DNA of 15,863 nt from DATGEO01 sp035310015 (GCA_035310015.1 DATGEO010000137.1:1-15863); one strand, 5' to 3'; counted from the first letter of the stretch, positions 1 to 8,784 are shown. Translations and numbers: made by a program. The notes: generated by a model from the sequence alone, not told the origin.

Positions 1-2517
1 CGCTCGGCGCTCGCCCCGGCGCGCCCGCCGCGGAGCGCGCGCAGGGCCCGCAGCTGCAGGTGCGAGAGGGCGTCGACGTACGGGTTGCGCAGCTCGATCG
101 CCCACGACAGGACGCGACGGTTCTCGAGCAGGCGCCCGTGCCCGGTGACGCCGAGAACCGCCCCGAGGCTGCGGTCGTACTCGTCCAGGACGCGCTCCGT
201 GAGGTCCGGGCGGCCGCCCAGCGCCAGGTAGCGGGCGGCGATCTGCCGGTCGGTCTTCGCCAGGCTCATCTCGGCGTTGTCGACCATCACGTTGAAGAGC
301 GGCCATGAGCGGTACGCGTCCTGCAGCTCTGAGAGCTTGGCCGCCTGGAAGGCGCTGCCGAGGCCGTACCACCCGGGCAGGTTCAGGCGCATCTGCGACC
401 AGGCGAACACCCACGGGATCGCGCGCAGGTCCTCGAGCCGGCGGGCGCCGCCGCGGCGGGCGGGCCGGGAGCCGATGCGCATGCGGCTCAGCTCGTCGAT
501 GGGGCTGACCCGGGCGAACCATTCTTCGAAGCCCTCGGTCTCGACCAGCGCGCGATAGGCAGCGCGCGCAGCCTGGCCGACGCCGGCCGCCACGCCGCGG
601 AACCTGAGCGCGGCCCGCTCCGCGCGCTGCCGCACCGGCCGCGTCGACGCCTCGAGCACCGCGGACGTGACCTGCTCCAGGTGCCGCCGGGCGATCGCGG
701 GGTTGCCGTAGCGGGCGAAGATCACCTCGCCCTGCTCGGTCACCTTGAACCGGCCGGCGACCGAGCCCGGCGCCTGGGCCAGGATCGCGCGATTGGCCGG
801 CCCCCCGCCCCTGCCGAGGGCGCCGCCGCGCCCGTGGAAGATCGTGAGCCGGATGCGCCTCTTCGCCGCCCACCGCGTCAACGCGGCCTGCGCGTCGTAC
901 AGCGCGAGGGTGGCGGCGACGGGTCCGACCTCCTTGGCGGAGTCGGAGTAGCCGAGCATGACCTCGAAGCGGCGGCCGGTCTCGGCGAGCCGCCGGCGCA
1001 CGGCCGGGAGCTCGATCACCTCGTCCAGCACCGCCACGGCGCGCTCGAGGTCGGCCTGGGTCTCGAACAGCGGGATCACGTCCAGCACGGGCGGCGGCCC
1101 GGCGCCGGCGCGAGCGGCCAGATCGAACACCTTCGCGACGTCGGCCGCGCTCCGGGTGAAGCTCACCACGAACCGCCGGCATGCGTCGACGCCGTATCGC
1201 TGCTGGATGCCGGCGATGGTTCGGAACGTTTCGAGCATCTCCTCGCTCGGCGTGAGCTGCGCGCTGTGCTGTCGCACCTCTAGCTCCGCGAGATGAAGGC
1301 CGAAAGTCTCGGCCTGCCACAGCAGATGCTGGACCTCGCCCTGAGCGAGCCGCTCCGCGCCCGCGGCGGCGAGTGACGACTGGACCAGGCGCAGCTCGGC
1401 GATGAGCTCATCGCCGGATCTGTAGGCGTCGGGCCTGCCCGCGCGCGTGCCCTCCAGCCGGTCGGCGATCAGCAGCAGCATCTGCCGGTGCGGCTCTGCT
1501 GGCGAGCGCAGCTCGAGCTCGGCGACGCGGTCGGGATCGCCGCGCCGGATGGCGGCCAGGCGGCGCCGCAGCGCTGGGCTCGCGGGCGTGGTCGCGGCGT
1601 CGGCGGTGAGCGAACGGCCGATGCGCGTCGCCGCGTTGCCCAGCGCCAGCAGCGCGTGCTCGGACTGGATCGCCATCGCGTCCGCGGTGACGCCGGCGGT
1701 GACCGACGGGTTGCCGTCGCGATCCCCCCCGACCCAGCTGCCGAAACGCAAGAAGGCCGGCGCGGCCGGCGTCGACCGGCCTCTCCCGCCCACGCTGAGC
1801 GCGCGATCGAGCGCGCGGTGGATCTCGGGCACCGCCCGGAACAGCGTCTCGTCGAAAACCGCGGTCACCGCGCGCACCTCGTCGAGCGGCTGCGGCTGCG
1901 TCGAGCGCAGCTGGCCGGTGCGCCACAAGATGTCGATCTCCTCCAGGAGGCGCCGCATCGCGTCTTCGCGCTCGCTGGCGGACGCTTCGGCGTCGTCGAC
2001 GCGGTCGAGCTGCTCGCCCACGCGCCGGATCGCCGTCACGACCGCGCGCCTCCGCGCCTCGGTCGGGTGCGCGGTGAAAACGGGGTGGATCTCGAGGCCG
2101 CGGATCAGCTCGCGCAGCCGCCTCGGGCCGAGCTCACGGCGCAGCGTCGCGATCGTCGCCGCCAGCGACTCGCTCGAGGCCTCCTCCGCCCGATCGCGCT
2201 CCCGGAGCACGCGCGCGCGGTGGTGCTCCTCCGCGAGGTTGGCGAGGTGGAAGTAGCAGGTGAAGGCGCGCGCGACCTGCTCGGCGCGGTCGACCGACCA
2301 GGACGCGATGAGCTTCTCCGCCTGGCGTTCGTGCCGCGCGGACGCGCGGGCGGCGATGACCAGACGGCGCAGGCGCTCGACGTCGCGCAGCAGCGACGCG
2401 CCGCCCTGCTCGGCGATGACCTGACCGAGCAGCCTGCCGAGCAGGCCGACGTCCCTCCGGAGCGGATCCGGAATCTCGCGACGGGCAGCCTCGCGCGCGC
2501 CGTGGCGCGTCGGTCGC

Positions 2518-2534
<17 letters not shown>
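1..2534 (-). CDS. ppc: Phosphoenolpyruvate carboxylase (3' end cut off by window edge)
   Basis: Carboxylates PEP with bicarbonate to oxaloacetate, replenishing the TCA cycle and the aspartate family; cytosolic and normally homotetrameric. I translated the whole minus frame and it is open for 844 codons to the window edge. It shows the family signatures in order: TAHPTE with the catalytic His near residue 156 (codon 2069-2067), SWVGGDRDGNPSVT (about 1735-1690), ETFGFHL-type TFGLHLAELEVRQHS (about 1305), MLGYSDSAKE (960-930), FHGRGGALGRGGGP (840-800), VTEQGEVI (about 735), IGSRPARR and IPWVFAWSQ (475-390), DNAEMSLAKTD (275-245) and RNPYVDALS near the edge. Homologues end about 20-40 residues further on. 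The start is uncertain. TTG at 2534 is the only usual start codon upstream of the conserved N-terminal helix, but its GGAG lies only 1 nt away. It overlaps the cimA stop by 17 nt, so translation is probably coupled to cimA. Confidence 0.95.
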
Positions 2535-4119
<1,585 letters not shown>

Positions 4120-4151
4120 AAAAAAACCTCCCGGCCTGGTGGCTGGGAGGT
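4120..4151 (-). terminator. Intrinsic terminator / attenuator hairpin overlapping the cimA ribosome binding site
   Basis: On the minus strand a 7-bp stem ACCTCCC/GGGAGGT (4151-4145 with 4132-4126) is extended inward by GCC/GGC after one A-C mismatch, with an ACCA loop. A run of seven T (4126-4120) follows, then immediately the cimA ATG at 4119. The 3' arm GGGAGG is also the only Shine-Dalgarno, 7 nt from the ATG, so the folded hairpin would both stop transcription and hide the binding site. A terminator directly before a start codon, with no gene ending there, marks it as a regulatory attenuator. Confidence 0.88.
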
Positions 4152-4194
4152 CCTCGCAACGCGAGCGCCTGCGCGCTACGTCGCGGGAACCTCC
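4146..4194 (-). promoter_or_regulatory. Antiterminator pairing and internal hairpins of the cimA leader
   Basis: The minus-strand segment GGAGGTTCC (4194-4186), lying inside the GAG-GTT-CCC codons of the leader peptide, can pair with GGACCTCC (4153-4146) with one bulged base. That uses up the 5' arm of the terminator. Between them two overlapping small hairpins are possible: AGCGC-GCAG-GCGCT (4177-4164) and CTCGC-GTT-GCGAG (4165-4153). A ribosome stalled at the Ile/Thr codons leaves GGAGGTTCC free and favours antitermination. A ribosome that reads on covers it and favours termination. The pairing is seen by eye; no folding energy was computed. Confidence 0.6.
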
Positions 4195-4232
4195 GTGGTA
4201 ATGGCGATCTCGAGGGCTCGAACGTGGAGCAT
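4176..4232 (-). CDS. Putative branched-chain amino acid leader peptide of the cimA attenuator
   Basis: An 18-codon reading frame, ATG at 4232 to TAG at 4178-4176, encodes MLHVRALEIAITTEVPAT. Eight of the 18 residues are Leu, Val, Ile or Thr, with Ile-Ala-Ile-Thr-Thr grouped just before the antiterminator segment. These are the amino acids a citramalate-isoleucine operon would be expected to sense. There is no Shine-Dalgarno. The promoter at 4241-4270 would start transcription at or next to the ATG, so the leader is probably translated from a leaderless mRNA. The peptide is expected to act only through ribosome stalling. The frame is short, and the evidence is its position and composition rather than homology. 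Confidence 0.6.
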   Translation of the reverse strand: MLHVRALEIAITTEVPAT

Positions 4233-4240
4233 GGAGCCGC

Positions 4241-4270
4241 AGATTAGCGCACGCCGCCCGGCCGCGTCAT
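4241..4270 (-). promoter_or_regulatory. Candidate promoter of the cimA-ppc operon
   Basis: On the minus strand ATGACG (4270-4265, four of six to TTGACA) and TAATCT (4246-4241, TANNNT type) are separated by 18 nt. The expected transcription start falls at about 4234-4232, at the ATG of the leader peptide. It lies in the 213-nt gap between the divergent cimA and ACT-domain genes. Confidence 0.5.
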
Positions 4271-4320
4271 GGCTTTCGCCACCAAAGCCGGCCCTGCCTC
4301 TTGGTGCCGGCGCGACAGGC

Positions 4321-4326
4321 TATGGT
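4321..4326 (+). promoter_or_regulatory. Candidate -10 element of the ACT/DUF5612 gene (leaderless)
   Basis: TATGGT lies 6 nt before the ATG at 4333, so transcription would begin at or beside the start codon. No Shine-Dalgarno is present, which agrees with a leaderless message. No convincing -35 was found 16-18 nt upstream. Confidence 0.35.
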
Positions 4327-4332
4327 CTGGAC

Positions 4333-4998
4333 ATGTCCGAGGCCCGCCTGGTCGGCCTGCTCGTCGCCTCCCGCGACGAGCCCGGCGTCCTGTACCGCAT
4401 CGCGGAGGTGATCTTCCGCAGCGGCGGCAACATCGAGTACATCGCCGGCGGCGCGGCCCGGGCCGAGGGCGTCGCCGAGCTGCAGCTCGAGGTCACGGGC
4501 GCCCGCGACGAAGCCGAGCTGGTGGCGGAGCTGGAGCGGATCAAGGGCGTCACCAAGGTCGGCGTCGTGCCCACGTTCCAGCGCATCTTCGGCAAGCGCG
4601 TGATCGTGATCGGCGGCGGGGCGCAGGTCGGCATGGTCGCTCAGGGCGCGGTTTCGGAGGCCGACCGCCACAACATCCGCGGCGAGCGCATCTCCGTCGA
4701 CACGATCCCGCTGGTCGGCGAGGAGCAGCTCGCGGATGCGGTGCGTGCGGTCGCGCGCCTGCACCGCGCGCGCGTGCTCGTGCTCGCCGGCGCGCTGATG
4801 GGCGGTGACATCTCGAGTGCGGTCCGCGAGATCCGCGAGGCCGGGATCATCGTCCTCTGCACCAACATGGCCGGGTCGGTGCCGGACGCCGCCGACCTCG
4901 TGGTCAGCGACCCGGTCGAGGCCGGGGTGATGGCGGTGATGCTGGTCGCGGATACGGCGAAGTTTTCGATCGAGCACGTGCGCGGCCGGAAATTTTGA
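4333..4998 (+). CDS. ACT domain / DUF5612 two-domain protein, putative amino-acid-binding regulator
   Basis: The protein has 221 residues. Residues 5-75 form an ACT domain (LVASRDEPGVLYRIAEVIF, then a hydrophobic strand and a second helix), a fold that usually binds amino acids. Residues about 83-221 form a second alpha/beta domain opening with VIVIGGGAQVG, then EADRHNIRGERISVDTIPL, VLVLAGALMGG and NMAGSVPDAADLVVSDPVEAG. I recognise this as the DUF5612 arrangement known mainly from archaea; its function is unknown. There are no obvious catalytic residues, and the glycine-rich strand-loop could bind a nucleotide or anion. The start at 4333 is chosen because the ACT domain begins at once and a -10-like TATGGT lies 6 nt upstream. 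The gene is divergent from cimA across 213 nt, so it may sense an amino acid linked to that pathway, but this is inference. Its last 95 nt overlap the opposite-strand membrane gene. Confidence 0.85.
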   Translation: MSEARLVGLLVASRDEPGVLYRIAEVIFRSGGNIEYIAGGAARAEGVAELQLEVTGARDEAELVAELERIKGVTKVGVVPTFQRIFGKRVIVIGGGAQVGMVAQGAVSEADRHNIRGERISVDTIPLVGEEQLADAVRAVARLHRARVLVLAGALMGGDISSAVREIREAGIIVLCTNMAGSVPDAADLVVSDPVEAGVMAVMLVADTAKFSIEHVRGRKF

Positions 4999-5641
4999 AA
5001 GGCGCGTCCAGCGCCGCCAGGAAGACGGCCGCCAGCCCCGCGCCGCCGAAGATGTACCAGGGCCACGGGCCGAACAGGTCGAGCAGGTTGTCGCCCGGCG
5101 GCACGCTCCGCAAAAACATGTAGTTGCCGTTGGTGAGCAGATTGACGAACGCGTCGATCACGACGAGCGCCACCGTCAGCCCGAACACTTTCACCGCGGC
5201 CCACGCGCGCGGATACAACCTCAGGCCGGCCACCAGGAAGAGCGACGCCGCGGGGATTGCTCCGTGCTGCACGAAGTACTGCAGGAACTGGTACGAGGGA
5301 AAGTGGTCGGGGATGTCGGGCGAGATGATGCCGTTCGCCGTGCCGGCGATGCCCCAGAAGTAGGTCACCTCGACCAGGAACTGGTTGCGCGTGATGAGCG
5401 CCGCGGTGGCGACGAACGCCGCCACGTCGCACAGGAAGATCGGCAGGCTGTTCTGGACGCTGAACAGGTGCTGGTGCCAGGCCCACAGCAGCCAGCCGAT
5501 CTCGTTGCCGAAGATGATCCCCGCGAGCGCGCCGGCGGCAACCGGTATCCACGGCCCGGGCCACCACCGGGCTGCAAGCGTAAGCGTCGCGATCACGGTC
5601 ACGATGACGGCCACCGTCAGCACGTGCTCCGTCGAGAACAT
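4904..5641 (-). CDS. YwaF/TMEM164-like (TIGR02206-type) integral membrane protein
   Basis: A 245-residue polytopic membrane protein with about six to seven hydrophobic segments. The family signature is the stretch HQHLF, LPIFLCDVAAF (Cys71) and FLVEVTYFWGIAGTANGIISPD, followed by HFPSYQFLQYFVQHG. Bacterial YwaF/TP0381-type proteins resemble eukaryotic TMEM164, whose conserved Cys has been linked to acyl transfer in ether-lipid metabolism. Cys71 is the matching position here by eye, and the bacterial role is unknown. The ATG at 5641 lies 8 nt after the stop of the membrane/HTH gene, so the two are probably cotranscribed. The last 30 or so residues are a basic Pro/Arg/Ser-rich tail encoded antisense to the end of the ACT/DUF5612 gene. 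They are probably not a folded domain. Confidence 0.83.
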   Translation of the reverse strand: MFSTEHVLTVAVIVTVIATLTLAARWWPGPWIPVAAGALAGIIFGNEIGWLLWAWHQHLFSVQNSLPIFLCDVAAFVATAALITRNQFLVEVTYFWGIAGTANGIISPDIPDHFPSYQFLQYFVQHGAIPAASLFLVAGLRLYPRAWAAVKVFGLTVALVVIDAFVNLLTNGNYMFLRSVPPGDNLLDLFGPWPWYIFGGAGLAAVFLAALDAPFKISGRARARSKTSPYPRPASPPSPRPRPGR

Positions 5642-5649
5642 GGTCGCCG

Positions 5650-7134
5650 CTAGCGCGTGATCGGGCCGCTGCTCGCGAACTCGCTCATCTCGTCCAGGCG
5701 TTCGGCCACCAGCTGAAAGCCCCGCTGCAGCCGGCGGTAGAACGTCGGCCGGGAAAGGTGCAGCCTTTCCATGATCACCTCGTGGCTGCCGACCCGCTTG
5801 ACGTAGTAGTCGAGCAGGAGGCGACCCGCCTCGGCATCGCGCGGATGGCTGGACTGCGCCAGCTCGCCGATCATGTCGACCAGGCAGGCGCGAAGGTCCG
5901 CGGCGCTCGAAACACCGCCCTTGGAGATACCGGGCAATTTGGCCAGCGGGCTGCGGCCCAGCGCTTCCGGCGTGCCGAGGTCGTCGAGGGCGGCGCGCAC
6001 CAGCTGCGGGCGCATCGTGCTGGCGGGATCTCGCGTCCACCTGATCTCGCTGCGCACCTCGCTGGGCAGCTCGTGGGGCGTGTCAGTCTGGGTTGCGGCT
6101 GGGCTGGGCGCGACGAGGGGCCCAACGATCGCGGCCGGCAGCCCGGCGCGCAGCAGCCGGCCCATCAGCCAGCAGAGCATGGTGGTCGCGAGGATCGTGC
6201 CCGCCCACAGCGACGGTTTCCAGTCGGTGTCGAGCAGCGCCAGCTCGACCATGTAGCTCGTCGCGAACGCACCGCCGACGACCGCGCACAGCGAGGCCGA
6301 CGGCCGGCCGGGGCGCCGCGCCGTCCAGTACAGCCAGGCGTCGCCGGCGATGCCGGTGGCGATCAGCACCGGCAGGAACTCGAAATGCAGCTTGGTGATG
6401 GTCACGAGGATGCCGTTCAGGGTGAACACGAACGTGAGCGAGCCCGTTCGCAGCTTGAACCCGCTGTTGAGCAGCAGCGCGGTGCCGGCGAGGATCGCGG
6501 CCTGGGCGAGAATCGCGGCCACGCCTTCGTTCTTGCCCACCCAGCCCAGCGGCTCTTTGTCGAGAAAGTCGTAGTGGCTCCATGCCCACGGGTCGATCAG
6601 CGGGTGCAGGAACTGCGTCGCGAACGTGATCACGGACAGCAGCAGTGACGCCGACAGCAGCGTGACCATGCCGGCCTCCGTCTCGCCGCGCCGCGCGGCC
6701 GCGCGCAGCGGGCCGGTGACCATCACGGCCACGGCCGCGATCTCGATCAGGCGGGGAGGGGTGAAGAGCACGTCCAGCCCGAGCTGCCCCTTCTCGAACG
6801 TCGGCGTCCAGTACTGGCTGTCCACCAGCCAGGCGATGCCGAACACCAGGGCCGCGGCCAGCGACCCTGCGTAGCCCTCGGGCAGCGCGCGGTCCCACGG
6901 CCGCCCGCTACGGACGCCGTACGCGCCTTCGGCGAAGAGCACGGCGACCAGGGCCAGCCACCCGGCGAGCACCGTCGACTGGCCGATCGTGGCTGTCGGC
7001 TCGACCACGGTTTGGGGCGTGATCACGTAGGCGTAGGCCGTGACGTAGGCCCCGAAGACAATGATCCCCGCCACGGTCACGACGACCTGGTCGAACACGT
7101 GCGGGTTGTCGATCAGCCGGCGGGCAGCCTTCAC
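5650..7134 (-). CDS. Polytopic membrane protein with C-terminal helix-turn-helix domain
   Basis: From GTG 7134 the product has 494 residues. Residues about 15-375 hold roughly ten hydrophobic segments, with a His/Trp/Asp-rich loop (HPLIDPWAWSHYDF) and KLHFEFLP. I do not recognise a family for this part. After a Pro/Ala linker the soluble C-terminus (about 400-494) reads LRACLVDMIGEL, LLLDYYVKRVGSHEVIMERL, then LSRPTFYRRLQRG. This pattern resembles the HTH-containing domain attached to large regulatory ATPases in Chloroflexota and Actinobacteria. The whole looks like a membrane receptor tethered to a DNA-binding module. The start is uncertain: ATG 7284 would add 50 low-complexity residues that run into the divergent promoter region. 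GTG 7134 puts a basic N-terminus just before TM1 and overlaps a short upstream frame by GTGA. The YwaF-like gene follows after 8 nt. Confidence 0.7.
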   Translation of the reverse strand: MKAARRLIDNPHVFDQVVVTVAGIIVFGAYVTAYAYVITPQTVVEPTATIGQSTVLAGWLALVAVLFAEGAYGVRSGRPWDRALPEGYAGSLAAALVFGIAWLVDSQYWTPTFEKGQLGLDVLFTPPRLIEIAAVAVMVTGPLRAAARRGETEAGMVTLLSASLLLSVITFATQFLHPLIDPWAWSHYDFLDKEPLGWVGKNEGVAAILAQAAILAGTALLLNSGFKLRTGSLTFVFTLNGILVTITKLHFEFLPVLIATGIAGDAWLYWTARRPGRPSASLCAVVGGAFATSYMVELALLDTDWKPSLWAGTILATTMLCWLMGRLLRAGLPAAIVGPLVAPSPAATQTDTPHELPSEVRSEIRWTRDPASTMRPQLVRAALDDLGTPEALGRSPLAKLPGISKGGVSSAADLRACLVDMIGELAQSSHPRDAEAGRLLLDYYVKRVGSHEVIMERLHLSRPTFYRRLQRGFQLVAERLDEMSEFASSGPITR

Positions 7135-7178
7135 GGCGGTCGCTGAGATGGGCAAACCATAAACCCAATACTTGGCAT
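7131..7178 (-). CDS. Possible 15-codon upstream ORF before the membrane/HTH gene
   Basis: On the minus strand GGGAG lies 7 nt before ATG 7178, opening a frame MPSIGFMVCPSQRPP that ends in TGA at 7133-7131. The stop overlaps the proposed GTG start of the next gene (7134) as GTGA, a typical coupling arrangement. Its own Shine-Dalgarno is better than anything before the main gene. It could be a coupling or regulatory uORF, or chance. There is no homology evidence. Confidence 0.25.
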   Translation of the reverse strand: MPSIGFMVCPSQRPP

Positions 7179-7290
7179 GTGGCTTCTCCCGGCCGGAGGA
7201 GCACGGATTGAGAGTGAATTCGAGAGCCGGCTGAGACTGGCTCTGAGACGGGATCCCAAGGACCATGGCCGCGCTTCCGGCCACCCATGT

Positions 7291-7297
7291 TCAAAGG
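7291..7297 (+). promoter_or_regulatory. Ribosome binding site fixing the start at 7308
   Basis: AAAGGAG about 10 nt before the ATG at 7308 shows that this, and not the in-frame ATG at 7287 that overlaps the site itself, is the start. The divergent gap 7135-7307 otherwise holds only AT-richer patches around 7150-7175 with possible -10 elements on both strands (TATGGT at 7161-7156 minus; AATACT near 7167 plus), none convincing. Confidence 0.7.
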
Positions 7298-7307
7298 AGA
7301 CCGTCCG

Positions 7308-8021
7308 ATGTCCACCGATTCCGATTACGACGCAGTCGCCCTCGTGGAGACCGGCCCCAACGGAGCCGAGACCGTGCCCGACGCGGCGCACATCGTCCTG
7401 GCGCCGCCGGCGCAGCCGGCCGAAGAGGCCACGCGTGTCGCACCCGTCGAGGTCGCCAAGCCGAAGCGCACGCGCCCTGCGTGGGCGGTTCCGGTGGCGA
7501 TCGGGGCGGTCGGCCTCATCGCGTCCGGTGCTCTCGGCTACCTGTTCTACTCGACCAACGACAAGCTCGAGGCGACCCAGCACCAGCTCGCCGTCACGCA
7601 GCTGACCCTGGACGGCACCAGCAAGCAGCTCGCGGCGGCCAACGCCGACGCGGCGAACAAGAAGGTCACGGCCGACTACATGAAGCTGTACACCCAGGAC
7701 GCCGGCAAGGCGCGCACGGACTACGGCCAGGTCGTGGCCTGCGACAGCTACGCCACCTGCCGCTTCGCGGCGCAGCAGGACCTGACCGACCTGCAGCAGT
7801 TCCAGGTCGACCGCCAGGCGGCAACCGTGCCGTCGGAGCTCTCGGCGTCGGACAGCGCGCTGGGCGACAGCCTGAGCGCGGGCATCGCGGCGCTGCAGGA
7901 GCTGATCAGCGGCATGGACGGCGACAACTCGGCCAAGGTCAAGGACGGATTCAACAAGCTCGACGACGCAATGCTCAGCATGGGCAAGGCCGAGGCCTCG
8001 CTCGGCAACGAGCTGCAGTAG
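7308..8021 (+). CDS. Single-pass membrane protein with extracytoplasmic coiled coil, function unknown
   Basis: A 237-residue protein I do not recognise. Residues 1-58 are an acidic, Pro/Ala-rich cytoplasmic segment ending in a basic KPKRTRP stop-transfer motif. Residues about 59-81 are one transmembrane helix (AVPVAIGAVGLIASGALGYLF). Residues 84-125 are a heptad-like coiled coil rich in Gln, Leu and Ala. The remainder is helical and polar, with two cysteines (145 and 151) that could form a disulfide outside the cell, and a long helical C-terminus of Asp, Lys and Leu repeats. The start is set by AAAGGAG upstream. The protease gene begins 8 nt after its stop, so they are likely cotranscribed. 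The topology (N-in, C-out by the positive-inside rule) places its coil on the same side as the protease. Confidence 0.8.
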   Translation: MSTDSDYDAVALVETGPNGAETVPDAAHIVLAPPAQPAEEATRVAPVEVAKPKRTRPAWAVPVAIGAVGLIASGALGYLFYSTNDKLEATQHQLAVTQLTLDGTSKQLAAANADAANKKVTADYMKLYTQDAGKARTDYGQVVACDSYATCRFAAQQDLTDLQQFQVDRQAATVPSELSASDSALGDSLSAGIAALQELISGMDGDNSAKVKDGFNKLDDAMLSMGKAEASLGNELQ

Positions 8022-8028
8022 GGGTCGC

Positions 8029-8784
8029 GTGAAGATTCACGTGGGCCGGATCGCCGCGTCCGTGGCGGCGGTGCTCGTGATGGGCGCCGCCGCTGCGGCC
8101 GGCGTGACCACGTGGCGCGCCGAAGGACAGGACGCGCGCGCCCTGGCCTCGCAGGGTCGGACCATCGCGCACCTGCAGTCGGAGCTGCAGGCATTGAGGA
8201 GCAACGCCCCGCCGGACTGGGTCTCGATCGCGGCCGCAGTCGAGCCTTCGGTCGTCACCATCTCCACCGACGCCGACCTCGGGTCGGGATGGGTCGCGGA
8301 GTCAGACGCGGGCGGCTCGGACATCGTGACCAACTACCACGTGGTCGCGGACGCGGTCGCCGCCGGCACCAAGACCGTCGACGTGCTGCAGGCGGATCGT
8401 TCGTGGACGGGGACGATCATCCGCACCGACCACGGTGACGACCTCGCCGTCATCCGCATCGCCGTGCGCCTGCCGCGGCTGGTCGCCGGCGCCAGCCGGC
8501 CGAGGGTCGGCGCGACGGTGATGGCCGCCGGCGCACCGCTCGGCCTCAGCGGCACCATCAGCGTCGGCGTCGTTTCCGGCTTCCACAGCGTCTTCGGCAG
8601 CGACTATCTGCAGTTCACCGCGCCCATCAGCCCGGGCAACAGCGGCGGGCCGGTCGTCGACAGCCGCGGCCGCGTGGTCGGCATCGCGACCGCAAAGCTG
8701 GTCGCGGACGGCGCGGAGGCGCTGGGTTTCGCGATCCCCGTTCAGACCGCGTGCGGCGGTCTCGTGGAGTGCACGCTAGCGTGA
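8029..8784 (+). CDS. Membrane-anchored trypsin-like (HtrA/DegP-type) serine protease without PDZ domain
   Basis: A 251-residue S1-fold protease. Residues 8-28 are an N-terminal signal anchor. Residues 30-58 are a short predicted coiled coil, and the protease domain fills about 64-250. The triad is visible: His104 in TNYHVVAD, Asp138 in DDLAVI and Ser205 in SPGNSGGPVVDSRG, with the usual VGIATA strand after it. It stops right after the second beta-barrel, so the PDZ domain common in HtrA proteins is absent. The GTG start at 8029 is preceded by GGGG. The upstream gene ends 7 nt before, and the stop TGA overlaps the GTG of the MFS gene, which argues for one operon. The probable role is extracytoplasmic regulated proteolysis; the substrate is unknown. 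Confidence 0.92.
   Translation: MKIHVGRIAASVAAVLVMGAAAAAGVTTWRAEGQDARALASQGRTIAHLQSELQALRSNAPPDWVSIAAAVEPSVVTISTDADLGSGWVAESDAGGSDIVTNYHVVADAVAAGTKTVDVLQADRSWTGTIIRTDHGDDLAVIRIAVRLPRLVAGASRPRVGATVMAAGAPLGLSGTISVGVVSGFHSVFGSDYLQFTAPISPGNSGGPVVDSRGRVVGIATAKLVADGAEALGFAIPVQTACGGLVECTLA

Noticed and set aside
1408..1926. Independent minus-strand gene inside the PEP carboxylase region
   Set aside because: It is a different frame from the PEP carboxylase motifs, Arg/Ala-rich, and has no family features.
4176..4200. Possible T-box riboswitch: GGAGGTTCCCGCG in the cimA leader resembles the T-box core
   Set aside because: The UGGN that pairs with the tRNA acceptor end is missing (AGGT instead), one extra base is present, and there is no room for the stem I specifier structure between promoter and terminator. 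A leader peptide explains the region better.
5758..6900. Long plus-strand open frames across the membrane/HTH gene
   Set aside because: Their compositions (Arg/Gly/Gln/Ala) are typical of antisense frames, while the minus frame shows membrane helices and an HTH.
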